Assembly (NCBI RefSeq): GCF_030052815.1
Contig: NC_079510.1
Location: 43,193,225 to 43,257,224 of the forward strand
Length of the DNA: 64,000 nucleotides
Reading direction: 5' to 3'
From: Hevea brasiliensis
Taxonomy: Eukaryota; Streptophyta; Magnoliopsida; Malpighiales; Euphorbiaceae
How positions within the stretch are numbered: position 1 is the stretch's first letter; the number at the start of each line of letters is the position of its first letter. This document shows, piece after piece, positions 49,812-62,700 of the stretch. The notes beneath the pieces were generated by a model that worked only from the letters and a program-made list of their open reading frames with translations, was not told where the DNA came from and did not search any database. The translations under genes and the position numbers were made by a program.

Positions 49812-50520
49812 TTAATTAATGTGTAGATAAACTCAACTCAACTAAACTAAGCCTTTATTTTAAAAAATTAGGGTCGGCTATATGAATTTACTTTCTCCAT
49901 TCTAAACGATTTTGGGTTAAATCCTCATAAATGTGTAATACTTCTAGGTCATGTTGTACTACTCTCCTCAAAATCAATTTAAGTTTACCCCTTTTTTTAT
50001 TTATATCATCTAACCTAATGTGCTCTACTTGTTTAACTGGAGCCTCCGTATGTCTACGCTTCACATGACCAAACTACCTCAATCTTCATTCTCTCAACTT
50101 ATCTTCAATTGGCACCACTTTTACGTTTTCTCTAATACTCCCATTACGGACTTTATCTAGTCTAGTATAGCCACTCATTCACCTTAACATTCTCATATCT
50201 GCAACTCTTATCTTAGACGCATACGACTCTTTCAGTGCCCAACACTCACTACCATATGACATAGCCGGTCGTATGACTTTATGGTAAAATTTTCCTTTCA
50301 ACTTATTGGGAATCTTACGATCACATAAAACTCCTGTGGCACGTCTCCACTTCAACCATTCGGCTTTAATCCTATGACTAACATCCTCCTCACATCCCCC
50401 ATGTACTTGAAGGACTGAGCCTAGATATTTAAAGTGATTACTTTAGGACAGTACAACTCCATTCAAACTAACTCCTTCCCTATCATCCGTTTGGCCTTTA
50501 CTGAACTTGTAATGCATGTA

Positions 50521-51394
50521 TTATGTCTTCGTTCTACTTAACTTAAAACCCTTTGACTCTAGAGTACTTCTCCAAAGCTCTAGCTTTCTATTGACTCCTT
50601 CTCGTGTCTCATCTATCAGAACAATATTATCCACAAACATCATGCATGAAGGAATACTCTCTCGTATATGTTTCGTCAATTTATCTAAAACTAATGTAAA
50701 AAGGTAATGGCTTATGGCTGATCTTTGGTGTAATCTAATTGAGATCGAAAAATCTCTTGTGTCTCCTCCAACTGTACGCATAATAGTAGTTGTTCCTTCA
50801 TATATATCTTTCAACACTTGTATGTACCTAATAGATACCTTCTTTTATTCTAACACATTCCATAAAACATCTATTGGAACATAATCATAAGCCTTCTCTA
50901 AATCAATAAAAACTATGTGTAGATCTTTCTTCACATCTCTATATTTCTCCATCAAGCTTCTAATGAGAAAATCGCTTCCGTAGTTGAACGACCGGGCATG
51001 AAACCAAATTGATTGAGAGAGGTAGAACCGTAGAAGTATCATGACGTATTCGATGCTCCACAACTCTTTCCCATAACTTCATAGTATGACTCATGAGTTT
51101 AATTCCCCTATAGTTTGAGCAACTCTGTATGTCTCCCTTATTTTTAAAAATAGGCACTAAAATACTCCTTATCCATTCATCATGCATTTTCTTTGAGTTT
51201 AGAATCTTATTAAATAATTTAGTTAACCATGCCACTTCCATATCTCCCAAACACTTACACACTTCAATTGGTATTTCATCAGGTCCACAGGCTTTACTCA
51301 CTTTCATTATCTTAAGTGCTTCATTTACTTCTAAAGATCTAATCCTTATAGTATAATTCACATTCTTTTTTATTATTCTATAGTCTATATTCAC
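50521..51394 (-). pseudogene. LINE reverse transcriptase (copy 2, broken)
   Basis: RT motif A reads [17 protein letters not shown]. The motif C region reads [16 protein letters not shown], in which the second catalytic Asp of FADD is lost. Three ORFs in different frames cover the domain, so it is inactive. Confidence 0.85.
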
Positions 51395-52109
51395 GCTATT
51401 ACCATTTTGACTATTATTAAAGAGATCATTAAAATAATTTATCTACCTTTCTTTAATGTCCTCATCTTTCACCAATACTTTTTCTTCTTTATCCTTAATG
51501 CACATAACTTGATTAAGATATTGACATTTCCTTTCTCTTCTCCTTGCTAATCTATAAATATATTTCTTCCCTTATTTAGTTTCAAGTTTCTCATATAATT
51601 TTTCAAAGGCCTGTGCTCTTGCTTGACTAACTGCCTTTTTTGTCTATTTCTTTGCTATCTTGTACTATTCATATGCCTCATTATTATCATATTTAGGTAA
51701 TTTCTTATACCATTCTCTTTTTCTCTTCACTGCCATTTGTACTTCCTCATTCCACCACCATCTCTCTTTTGAGGGTGGTCCATGTCCTATAGACTCTCCA
51801 AGTACTTTTCTAGCTACTACTCTAATCTTTGATGCCATCTTTATCCACATATCATTAGCCTCCATGCCCAGCTTCCATACTTCGGACTCGAGAAGCTCAT
51901 TTTTGAACTTCACTTGCTTTACTCCTTTGAACTCCCACCACTTTGTTTGAGCTACACTATTTCTTCCGACCTTACTTAAATTGTTCATAAACTTGAAATC
52001 CAAGACCACCAACCGATGTTGACTTGTTAAAGCCTCTCCTGGAATGACCTTGCAATAATTTCATAGAGCTCTATTTGTCTTCCTGGTTAAGAGGAAGTCG
52101 ATTTAGCTT

Positions 52110-53042
52110 CTATATTACCCACTTTTGAAAGTCACTAAATGTGACTCTCTTTTTATAAAGTAGGTATTTGTTAGTATTAAGTTGTATGCCATAGCAAAAT
52201 CCCTTATCATTTCGACTGTCAAAACCAAAACCTCCATGAACATTCTCATAAACTTGTCTATCACTTCCTACATGTCCATTCAAATCTCCACCATTGAAAA
52301 CATTCTCTTCATTCGGTATGCTTTGCATTAAATCATCCATATCTTCCCAAAACTTTTGTTTACTCTCACTGTCTAGTCCTATTTGTGGGGCATAAGCACT
52401 AACTATATTTATTATTTATCCTTCTAGTACTAGCTTAATTAGTATAATTCTATCTCCTACTATTTTCACAACTATTACTGCGTCTTTTAATGTCCTGTCT
52501 ATAATTATGCCCACTCCGTTCTTGTTTCTCTCCTTTCCGGTAAACCACAGTTTGTACCCTGAATTACCCATTTCCTTACTTTTCTCTCCTACCCATTTAG
52601 TCTCCTGAATGCAAGCAATATTCACCCTTCTCCTTTTCAAGATATCCACAAGCTCCATTAATTTTCCTGTAAGTGATCCAATATTCTAAGTGCCGACCCT
52701 GATCCTCCTCCTATCCTGCTCATTCCTAATTGGTCTCCTTCTATGATATCTTCTGTTGTTTTCTATGTCTATCTTATATTCTGTTCCACTATCTGTTCTA
52801 CTATCTGTCTTATGGACTAACTTATTTACCCACACCCATCCATGATGTGGGAACCCTTGCTCACTTAATACCACACTCGGGCGCCGGCATGGCGCATCGC
52901 TTTCGGTGAATGGTCTACACCCTTGCATATTTCTCACTAAACCCGGGCTCCAATGTAGCGCATCGTTAGTAGAGGACGTCCCAACGTTTATATCATTTGA
53001 ATTCATATCATAAGGTGATAAAATTTTTACGCTGGTTGTCAC
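52110..53042 (-). pseudogene. LINE endonuclease domain (copy 2, broken)
   Basis: Three ORFs carry the N-terminal leader (ending RIRVGT), the catalytic-core start (ELVDILKRRRVNIACIQETK, with the Glu of QETK expected at the active site) and the GGDLNGHVGS block. Frames are broken between them. Confidence 0.8.
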
Positions 53043-53123
53043 CTACCGCAACCCTCCTCCTTTATCCGGGCTTGGGACCGATTAAGCGTAACTACTTAGG
53101 CAGAGTTTAATTAATGTGTAGAT

Positions 53124-54390
53124 CATGTAATTAATTAGGGGTTTTTTATGTGAATGATTAATATTTGACGACTGCTTAAAATTAGGGTTCCTAAGTTGAA
53201 ATGAGATCAAATTAAACCAGCTAATTAGGCCTATTACTCTCTATGAATTGATTTTGTAATCACGAAGTGAGAATTTTAAAATTAATATTTTTTATTTACT
53301 TAAAATATACTTTGATTGCCGCACTCTAAATTTTTTTATTTGAATTATATATATTTTAAATACACTTTTTTTATCCTTAAGTACACTTGTTTTTAATTTA
53401 TTTAAATTGTAAAAAATTTACAAATTATCATTTTAATTTATAGATTTAAAAAAAAATTGATAAATACTATAAAAAAAAAAATCTACACTAGTTATTTCCT
53501 GCTTTTAACTAGAGTTAAAATTCAAAGTTAAATGCTGTTATTAAAAAAAATCCAAAGCTAAACAAATTAACCAAAGAGTTTTTAAAAACTAACCAATGAA
53601 TTTTATTTTTTTTAAACACAATCAATTATTTTTAAAATGATAAAAATTTAAATTAGAAATAAAAAAAAAATAAAAAATTGCAGTCAACGAGCAAAAAGAG
53701 ACATTAATCCTAACACGTCTCATCATCACTACGTATTGCCATTTTTTTATCCATACATAATCTATTATCAATTCAATATATATAATATATAATAAAATTT
53801 ATTTATTAAATATATAAAATTTTTATATGTATATTTTAAATTCATAATAAATTTTATCTAGATAAGCCTCTTATTTTTTAAAAACAGTATAAAAATTTTT
53901 ACGTAACAATTTTTTTTAATAAAAAAATAAAACAAATTGTAGAGAAAATAGTTATGAGAAACAGCCAAGAAAATAGGGAAAAAAAAAATCAATGATAACA
54001 AATTAACCCTAAACACCGAAACTCTGGGCCTATAATCATCATGGGAAAATATCTAAAACTGCATAATTAAAATTAGTTTAAAGTTTATGATCTATGAAGC
54101 TTGTATGTGAGAGTAAATCAATTAAAAATTACTTTCGTTCAACCACAACCTCAGAAAATAGGATTTTCTTTATACTAATAAGCATTTTACAGGCTCTTCT
54201 GTTAAATAAATCAAGTTATCATATTTTACAATGTCGTTTGGTCCAGTTTCTGCTAGATTCTGTTTTGCCAGAGTTCCTAACAAGCTAATGGTTATGTTCT
54301 TTTTAAATCTCACATGTTGTTGGCCAATCTCGTCATCTTCTGCACCAAAAGATTAATAAAGAAAATCATAGAATCAACCACAATTGGCCA
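53124..54390. other. AT-rich spacer and F-box gene promoter
   Basis: No ORF worth calling. The last few hundred bases are presumably the promoter and leader of the plus-strand F-box gene; no confident TATA box was assigned. Confidence 0.45.
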
Positions 54391-54435
54391 TTGGCTTACA
54401 CCCACAATCTTGTTTGCAGGCCAGAAAGACTGATC

Positions 54436-55623
54436 ATGTTCTCTGCTAAAGGAATCAAAATCAAAACAACCTCCTCTTCATCAGCGGAGACAATTGCCGA
54501 TAGCGATGATCTCTTAACCGAAATACTTCTCCGTCTGCCCATCAAATCTCTCCTTAACTTCAAGTGTGTATCTAAGCATTGGCTGTCTCTCATCTCTGAT
54601 CCTGTCTTTTATCTTTGCCTTAACCCCTCCAATTCTCCTTGTGCTCTCATGGTGCACAAGTGGCCGCGTTTGGATAACCCTGAATTCGACTTCGTCAATC
54701 TTGGTTCCAAGCACTCAAATCCCCCCTTCAAAACTCTGAATTTCGTTAATGACTCTTCAATTATCAAAATCATTCAGTCCTGTAATGGATTATTATTGTG
54801 TAATAGTTTCTGCAAAAAATCACGGAAACTAAACTATTATATTTACAATCCCACTACTAAGCAACGGAAAATACTTCCTGCACTGGGTCAAGTTGGTAAA
54901 ACTTACGGTCTTTATTTAGCTTTTGATCCTACGAAATCACCTCACTACAAAGTCATTTGTGTATGTCAATGCAACATTTCACAATCAGTATACAGAATAC
55001 ATATTTACTCGCCGGAAACTGGCCAGTGGAGGGTCTCATCAACTGCGACTTTCACTCTACCCTTCAGTATTGGATTCCATGGAGGGGTTTTCTGGAATGA
55101 TTCTATTCACTGGTATACTGATGTAGGTCCTTCTATGCGTTTTGATACTGATGAAGAAAAAGTCAAAGAAATGCCAATGCCTTCAATGCCATATGATTGT
55201 TATCGGAGGAGGGTAGCATATTTTGGCGAGTCTAGAAGGCATTTGCGTCTGGTTGAGATTCATAATCGAACCTCTACGCAATTCAATGTGTGTGAGATGG
55301 AGAGAGACCACTCAAGATGGTTTGTCAAGCACCGTGTTAATCTTGGTGGAGTTGTAAATGCATTTCCTGGGATGATAAGGTCCTATCATAATCCTTCAGT
55401 GTTGAACTATTATGTTTTTCAAATAATGGGCATTGAAAGGGAAGCAACTGACGATGGCGACTATTTGGTGCTGCATATACCTGCACAAATCATAAGGTAT
55501 AACTTGAAGGACGGGAGTTTTAAAAAGCTTCGTGATTTTGCTCCAAATTATAAGCGTGAGGATGCCTCCAATTTTGGATATTGTAATGCTTATCAGTACA
55601 TACAGAGTCTTGCTTGTGTTTGA
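54436..55623 (+). CDS. F-box protein with F-box-associated domain, intronless
   Basis: A 395-codon gene, probably the substrate adaptor of an SCF (SKP1-cullin-F-box) ubiquitin ligase. The F-box is near residues 24-62 (DDLLTEILLRLPIKSLL, FKCVSKHWLSLISDP), followed by an F-box-associated beta-propeller-like domain with CNGLLLC, YIYNPTTKQRKILP and the HGGVFWNDSIHW motif. An upstream in-frame Met at 54391 would add 15 unconserved residues; MFSAKGIKIK is preferred because related proteins of the At5g07610 type start this way. No break was seen. The gene is single-exon, as is common in this family. The substrate is unknown. Confidence 0.85.
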   Translation: MFSAKGIKIKTTSSSSAETIADSDDLLTEILLRLPIKSLLNFKCVSKHWLSLISDPVFYLCLNPSNSPCALMVHKWPRLDNPEFDFVNLGSKHSNPPFKTLNFVNDSSIIKIIQSCNGLLLCNSFCKKSRKLNYYIYNPTTKQRKILPALGQVGKTYGLYLAFDPTKSPHYKVICVCQCNISQSVYRIHIYSPETGQWRVSSTATFTLPFSIGFHGGVFWNDSIHWYTDVGPSMRFDTDEEKVKEMPMPSMPYDCYRRRVAYFGESRRHLRLVEIHNRTSTQFNVCEMERDHSRWFVKHRVNLGGVVNAFPGMIRSYHNPSVLNYYVFQIMGIEREATDDGDYLVLHIPAQIIRYNLKDGSFKKLRDFAPNYKREDASNFGYCNAYQYIQSLACV

Positions 55624-56109
55624 TGATTAGATTTGAGTTGGCGATCTCTAATTTGAGGGTGTCTTATTCTTTGGTTTATTAGTCAGAGCAAATTATAGGT
55701 GTTGGTTCGATAATTAATTAATTAACTAATTTTGATTTTCACTTCAATTTGATTCTGATTAATTTTAATACGGTTTCAATTTTAATTATGATTTTATTTT
55801 TGTTTAATAAAATTAAATATATTATTAATTTTTATATTTATAATATTTTTAATTAATTTTTGTAATGGTTAATTTTTATAAAACAAAATTTTTTATTAAA
55901 TTAAAAAAAAATTAGAATTTAATATTTTTAAACGCTTATGAGAAATTCGATAATACAATTAAATATTTTTTTTGTTGAAACAAATATAATATTTTATTAA
56001 TTTAAATTATAATTATTAATTTATCATTTACCAATATGTCAAAATTTCTAAATTTAATATAAAACTTCGTCGTTTAAGGGGCTCAGCAGAAAAAAAAAAA
56101 AAAAAGGAT
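55624..56109. other. Intergenic spacer
   Basis: AT-rich spacer between the F-box gene and the next plus-strand gene. It holds the F-box 3' UTR and the downstream promoter. A poly-A run (56090-56105) precedes the CT-rich leader. Confidence 0.45.
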
Positions 56110-56335
56110 AGTCTCTTTAGACTTTCTGCAGACTGCAAGCCGCGTCCCGCTTTTCACTCTCACTCTCTCAATCTATCTCTGCCCCTCAATCTCGCCGTTG
56201 CACCGAAGAATCCCCCGCCTCTCCATCTCGTCGCAGCGCAGAAGCAAAGCGTCGCCCGCCCCTCAACCTTGCTGTTTCACAGAAGTACTCCGCTGCCCTT
56301 CGTCCTTCCCGCATTACAGAAGCAATCCATCGCAG
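56110..56335 (+). other. CPSF73-II: Probable 5'-UTR exon of CPSF73-II gene
   Basis: A C+T-rich, relatively G+C-rich block typical of plant leaders, ending CATCGCAG/GTGAGT, a strong splice donor at about 56336. It would splice to the coding exon with an acceptor at about 56719 (GCGCAG). The ORFs here are not conserved. Confidence 0.55.
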
Positions 56336-56461
56336 GTGAGTGGATTTTGGGTTTACAGCTCTTTGTGTTCAGTTTTATTAAAAAAAAGCTGGGTTTGTAT
56401 TTAGAATTTTTAATATAGATTTAACAACGTGTTGCGTTTCTTTTGTTTCTTGAAATTATAA

Positions 56462-56560
56462 GCAAAGCAGCTAATGAGTTGGCTCACTAAGTATTGGAGC
56501 TTGATTCTGAATTTGTTTGGATGGAGGATGTTCCTCTAGCTAATAAGCTTCTCCTCCTTG
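56462..56560 (+). pseudogene. RNase H-domain relic (LINE-derived)
   Basis: Translation gives NELAH, a stop, then LDSEFVWMEDVP, which resembles the C-terminal end of the RNase H domain carried by plant L1-type LINEs. It is a short fragment in the first intron of CPSF73-II and has no function of its own. Confidence 0.35.
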
Positions 56561-56731
56561 CTAATGTTGCTAGACTGCATAGTTCAATTATGGCTTATTC
56601 AGGTATATATATTGTGACACAGGTTTGAGAATTTTTTTAACTGGTATTGCCCAACTTCAGGTACCCTGAAGCGCGCGAAGAACTGACAGGCTAGGGTTTT
56701 TAAACTTTTCATTGCGCAGAGATAGGATACC

Positions 56732-59700
56732 ATGGCCATTGAATGCCTGGTCCTTGGTATTTCTCTTTCCCTTCTCCTCCCTTTATTTCCTCTCTATTTT
56801 TTACTTCCCATCCACTAAAGTCAATTTACGTGTTTATGTATTGTTTGTTTAGGTGCTGGGCAGGAAGTGGGGAAAAGCTGCGTGGTAGTGTCGATCAATG
56901 GCAAACGAATAATGTTCGATTGTGGGATGCACATGGGCTACGATGATCACCGTCGGTACCCTGATTTCTCTCTTATCTCTACATCTGGAGATTTTGATAG
57001 TGCCCTCGATTGCGTTATCATCACCCACTTGTAAAAACATTAGCCCTCCATTTCTCTCTCTCTTTCTTTTTTTTCCCCCCCTTTTTTTTAAAGAAGATAA
57101 TTTATTTGACTATTGAAGTGCAATTTTGCAGTCATTTGGATCATGTTGGTGCTCTTCCTTACTTCACTGAAGTCTGTGGGTATAATGGACCGGTTTACAT
57201 GACGGTAATGTCTCTAAGGTGCTAGTTAAAATGTTTGATTCATAATTTAGATTCACGATGTAAAGGATTTATTATTGAAAGATGCTCGTTGGTCTGGGCT
57301 TTTTGGATTGGATGTTATTTGGAGTTGGAATTGGGTGATTAAAATCTCATTCATGTTAAAGCGTGAAGTAACCTTACTAGGCTTTTTTTTTTTTTACTTC
57401 AGTGATAAGTTTGCTCATTAAATGGCCGAGTTCCACGTAAAATATAAGTGGAAACTTGGTTTTGCTTCTTTTTTTTTGGGAGTCTGTGTAATATACGAGT
57501 TTTTGTGGTGGTTCTTTTCAAAGTTACTATATTTCTTTAGATCTTAGTTCATGTTCATCTTGATTTTTCCCCTACTTTTGTTTGCTGGATTGGGAGTATT
57601 TTGGTGCTTAGACTAATTTAACTTTTTATGTGAGAGTATGGAAAATGACTCTTCCTGCAATTTCATGATGAGATATGCCCATTTTCTCTTTGATTTTATT
57701 GGTTTCTTTCTTTAACCATGTGATTTTTATTTTTTGACTTCTCTGATAGTCTGAGAGAACTTGTACATATAAGCTCCCAATATCATGATTGGAATTGGAA
57801 ATCTAGATTTTAATTTGATGTTTTTAGTAAAGTTGTTTTACTACAGTATCCAACAAAGGCATTGGCTCCTTTGATGTTGGAGGACTATCGAAAAGTAATG
57901 GTTGATAGAAGGGGGGAGGAAGAGCAATTTACTGCTGATCATATTTCTGCATGCATAAAGAAAGGTATCTGAATTTCTATGTTTTCTTATGAAGTTCAGT
58001 TTGTGCTTAGTTTGTTTTTTTAGTTTAGTTTAATATATGTTTTGACAGATAAAAAAAAATTGAAATGCTGATGTTTTATCTGAGTTGGTTGTGGGCCATT
58101 GTGTCTGATTTTGATATGCTGCATGTGTTGTCTCAAATGAGATTGAAAATCAGTATCATTCTATTGAGCTGTGGTTAATTTGCCAGTGATGCAAACAACT
58201 TTGCTTGATCTGCAGCAAACTTCTGAGATCTATATTAATTGGCTTAGCCTTGAACTCTAAACGGTCAAATCTTTCCTCAACATTCTTTAATGGAGGCATC
58301 ATAAAAAGTCGAGCAATAATTGAATGACCATCTACTAATAGGCCTAATGTTGCAGACACAATTGCTTTTAACTTTTTGATCCTCTTTATAGCAAATATGA
58401 AATTATGAATAGAGTTTTTCAACAGAATTGAGAGTACAAATTGAGAATCTTCCATGCTTATGGTCTCAACTTTAATGAACTTGCGTAAAATCGGTTGAAG
58501 TTTATTTTCTGTAATAAAAATGATGCTGCTGATGTAAAAGCATATTATATTAATGATGTTTCTGCTAATATTATTCTTCCTTGCTAATTCCACCACCTTA
58601 TATGCCTTAAACTTTGTTGCTTTCATTTGATTTTGCTTTGCAGTCATAGCAGTGGACCTGAAGCAGACAGTGCAGGTTGATAAAGATCTTCAGATCCGTG
58701 CCTACTATGCAGGTCATGTAAGATAACTTAATTTCTAATGGCACATATTCAATTGGCAGCCCCTGTTTCCATATGGTTGAGAAATAAATACCCTTTTACA
58801 GGAAGTTTGTTCCATTTAGATTGGCTTGTTATATCCTATTCTGGATTTTTGTTTTTTAATGTTTCTAGGGAAAGAGAAAAACTATTTTGTTGAATCCTAG
58901 CGTTAAATAACATGTTTATTGTTTAGCTAACCACAGCAAAACATCCCAGATTATAATTCATACTAGAATTAACTTTTCTGCGGAATTGTTACACATGTTT
59001 CTTGTGCTTCTTGTTTTCTCATAGACACTAGCGGAGGAGACGTTGTGATTTTAACGTTTCTGCATTATCCCAGGAATTGAGGGTGGTGATTTTTTTGAGA
59101 TAATTCTTAGTTTCAGCTGCATTGGCAGGCTGAATTGTACTGTTGTCAACTCTCGAGCCCCAGGAAATAAGGCACTTGTTAACATAAAATTTTCTAGATA
59201 AACTAATGTTGATCTAGCAAATTGAGACTGGTAGCTTGTGTCTATTTTCAGTGTAAACTAAAGAGTAAAATACTTGTGGGAGATCAACATTTATTTGTAA
59301 AACTAAGAAATCTTATGAAAGAACTTTTCTTGTTATGGTAGGGATTGATGATAGTCTTCGCTTGAAACAGTAAGGCTGACATTTGAAGATTTGTTTTGCT
59401 ACTCATGTTTTTGCGCCTTTTTCCAGGGTATATCCTTGATATGTCCTGAAAATACTTGATTAGTTGGTGTGGATGTAGGAGGATTAACTTTACTATGAAA
59501 TTAATATGATAACTATTTGGTGGTACATTTTCAGAAAAAAAAAAGTGGGAGTAAACAAGGAACTAATAGTCAATTAGGAGATGTTGTCACCTGTTTTCTT
59601 GGATATGCTTGTTGGACGCATGTTTGATGGGCAAATTGGTATTACCTGCGCCATATTGTTTGTACCAAAACGTTTTAAACAATCCAAAAATCAGTGGTAT

Positions 59701-62700
59701 TCTGGGAATGAAGCCTATGTTGTTATGGGTTTGTTTGTTGTTAACATTTGATCCTCTTTCAATTTTTTTTTCCTTAAGGTTCTTGGAGCTGCAATGTTTT
59801 ATGCAAAGGTGGGAGACTCTGCTATGGTTTACACAGGGGACTATAATATGACCCCAGATAGACATCTTGGAGCCGCTCAAATTGATCGATTGCAACTAGA
59901 TCTTCTCATAACAGAGTATGTGGAAAATGTATATGTTTTAGATATTCTTATGAATCTGTCTGTATAGAGTCTCCTTTTAGTGGTACTAAATATATATATT
60001 TTTTATATTACTGAATAGAATTCTACATTTAGATATTAAACTGTGGGAAAGTCCAAGTTAATTGTTATTTTTTCCCCCATTTGTATTTCATCTATTTAGT
60101 TTAGCTTTTTCTCTTTGTTAATCCATAGTTGGGATGATCAGGGATTTGCTGTGGGAATTTTAATTTTTTGAAAAATTATAAGAGTAAATATTTATAGGTA
60201 TAACTTTTAAGCGCTGCATTCAAGGGGCCATTTATTGGTGATATTGTTTAAGACTTGGGCAGCCAATTGCAGGTCTACAAGTTAATGGGTAGGGTATAGC
60301 CACTTAATGCAAAATTTTGAATTTCTACGTTAACCACTCCAATACCTTGCTTTGGCTTGTCAAATACTGTGTTTAATGCATGAAATGCTAAAAATTCATG
60401 TCATGATTGCTTTTGTACATAAAGCCCTTAGGAGTGAAGACTACATAAAATTGACAGAGAGAGTTTTTTGTATTATAAAGGACTGATGGGATGATTTGCT
60501 TTTCAATTTTGAGCTACATGAGGTTTGCTAATCCAATGTTATTTGGAAAGCAATCTCCATTAGGACTAGTTGTCCTTCTTGCATCAATGGCTAAACCAGC
60601 CAAATTAACAATGTATATGTATAGCATCAATGTGAACTATCGTAAATGATCAAACATCATAAATTTTTACTATTATGTACTTCTTTGTTGAACTGCTATA
60701 GTGCTATGACTATATGTATTGTCATGGCATATAAAACATTACAGCATTGATAGCTCTTACAAAATCTGGTTTCTTCTAATGAAGTCTTATTATCATACTG
60801 TCGTAATTTTTTCTCACAGATCTACATATGCAACAACTATTCGTGATTCAAAATATGCTCGGGAGAGGGAATTTCTTAAAGTTGTATGTAAACCAAACTG
60901 TCAATTCTCCATCATGTACACAATTCTATATTTTTGTAGATTTCACCGTTCACCTCATTTCCTTTCCAATACTTCTCATGATAGTAAGATTTTGTGTCTT
61001 TTCAATCATAAATTGATTGAGGACTATAGATATTTGATATCCAATTGGTTGTATTGCTCTTTACCTAAATTGTTGAATGACACTTTTCTTAAAGACTAAA
61101 ATTATAAATTCAGAAGTTGACAATTTGGTTTTTAGATAGCTCCAAAGGTTGTTTAAACAGTTTTGTTTGTTTAACTAGGGTTGCAGAGTTATGTGATCAT
61201 TCCTTCCAGTATCAATGCTTAGCATCTGATCAATGCTTAGTATTTGTGCAATGCTACCTTTTTTAATGCCCTAAATAATTAATGGCATCAACTCATGTCC
61301 CATTCCTACATTCGCTAGAGGATTTGAGAGATAAGATGAATTTCTTAAATGTTTCTTCTCTGATTAACTTAAATTAATTTTCTTTCTTATTCTTGTTGTA
61401 TTTCTTTTCAAGGGTTGGAGTTGGCATCGTTGCTTCAACTTCTTAACATCAAATTGCAAGTGTGCATGCTTTTCTTTCTTTTTTTGTGTTAATGAATCCA
61501 TCCTTGAGGCTGGTTAATCACAGTTTAGATTTATGTTGTTGGGTTGGCACTTGGCATTGGCAAGCTAGACTAGAGGTGAACTAAGCAATGGATTACTAGC
61601 AACTGAAATTACATATTTTTGCATTACCAACTTTATGATATTTCTGCAATCCAATTATTGTAGGTTCATAAATGTGTTGCTGCTGGTGGAAAGGTGCTTA
61701 TTCCTACCTTTGCACTTGGAAGAGCTCAGGTATTTCATCAAGATAATGATTTGCTTCCTTTTGATATTTACCTACCTTAAAGGTTTAAATGTTTTAATGA
61801 TTTGTAAAAGTTTTAACCATTATAGAATCTATCTTCCTGAAGCTAGATGTGATACATGCAATTCATTATCTATGCCTGAAATTTGAGTGGCAACTGTTAG
61901 TGGTACATAGGCTGTGTCTCTGCAAACCTAGCCAAAACCATTGAATCCAAGACCTAATCTTTGTCCTTACATCTCCTTGCTGAATTTTGTATATTTGCAT
62001 TTATTGGTGAAGCAGTCTGATTGTGGCTGAGAATTATAGAAACATTATCATCTTTCCATCAACACCTGCAGTGTTCTTTTCTCTGTATACCTTTCTACTC
62101 TTCTCACCTCATTACACATCTATTCAGAACACTTGGCAATATAAAGGGTGCCCACTAAGCCTTTTCTTCAAATTTCAATATCCTGAAGGCATAAGCAGAA
62201 TTATTTGTCTCATCAAGATCCAAATTAGTCCCTCTTCTCCATATGCTTGCTTCACGTTCCTAAACCATCCCAAACACAAACGCTCGTTTCTTGGAATTTG
62301 AAAATCTTCTCTGATTTTCTTTTTTACTTCTAAATTCATTAATAGGTCTAGGCTTAGCAATGCTCTCATGGTCATATAAACCAAGGTTCTGATAGATATG
62401 AATGGCATATGTTTTATGGGTGTCTTGATGAATTTGGAGATATTTATTCAGATCTACAGTACTTGTGAGACATAATTATTGGGCTGGTGTCGTCCATTTT
62501 TATAGCACTATAGGAGATGAAAATCATTTTGATGTATAATAAGGAAATTTATAGTTTAAATTGTTCGAGACTAAATGATCATTGAATTTTTTTTTTCTTG
62601 CTGTGGTGATTGATGATTGCAGGTCATCTTAGATCTGGCAGATAGTGGTAGTCTATCACGAGAACTGGAGAAGAAAAGAAAAGAAAAAAGAATATAACTT

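Larger units (their letters stand above)
49829..53106 (-). mobile_element. RTE-type LINE, nearly full length (copy 2)
   Basis: A 3.28 kb relative of the LINE at 24229, also on the minus strand, flanked by a perfect 17-bp duplication, TTAATTAATGTGTAGAT, at 49812-49828 and 53107-53123. The endonuclease pieces lie at 53042-52110 ([30 protein letters not shown]) and RT at 51394-50521. The catalytic box FADD is mutated to FVDN, and frameshifts and stops interrupt the ORF. The 3' tail ends in TTGAG-type units. Its 5' end runs about 30 bases longer than copy 1. Confidence 0.9.

Noticed and set aside
60719..61099. 126-codon plus-strand ORF
   Set aside because: It overlaps the CPSF73-II exon at 60820-60883 in a different frame and continues into introns; no family resemblance.
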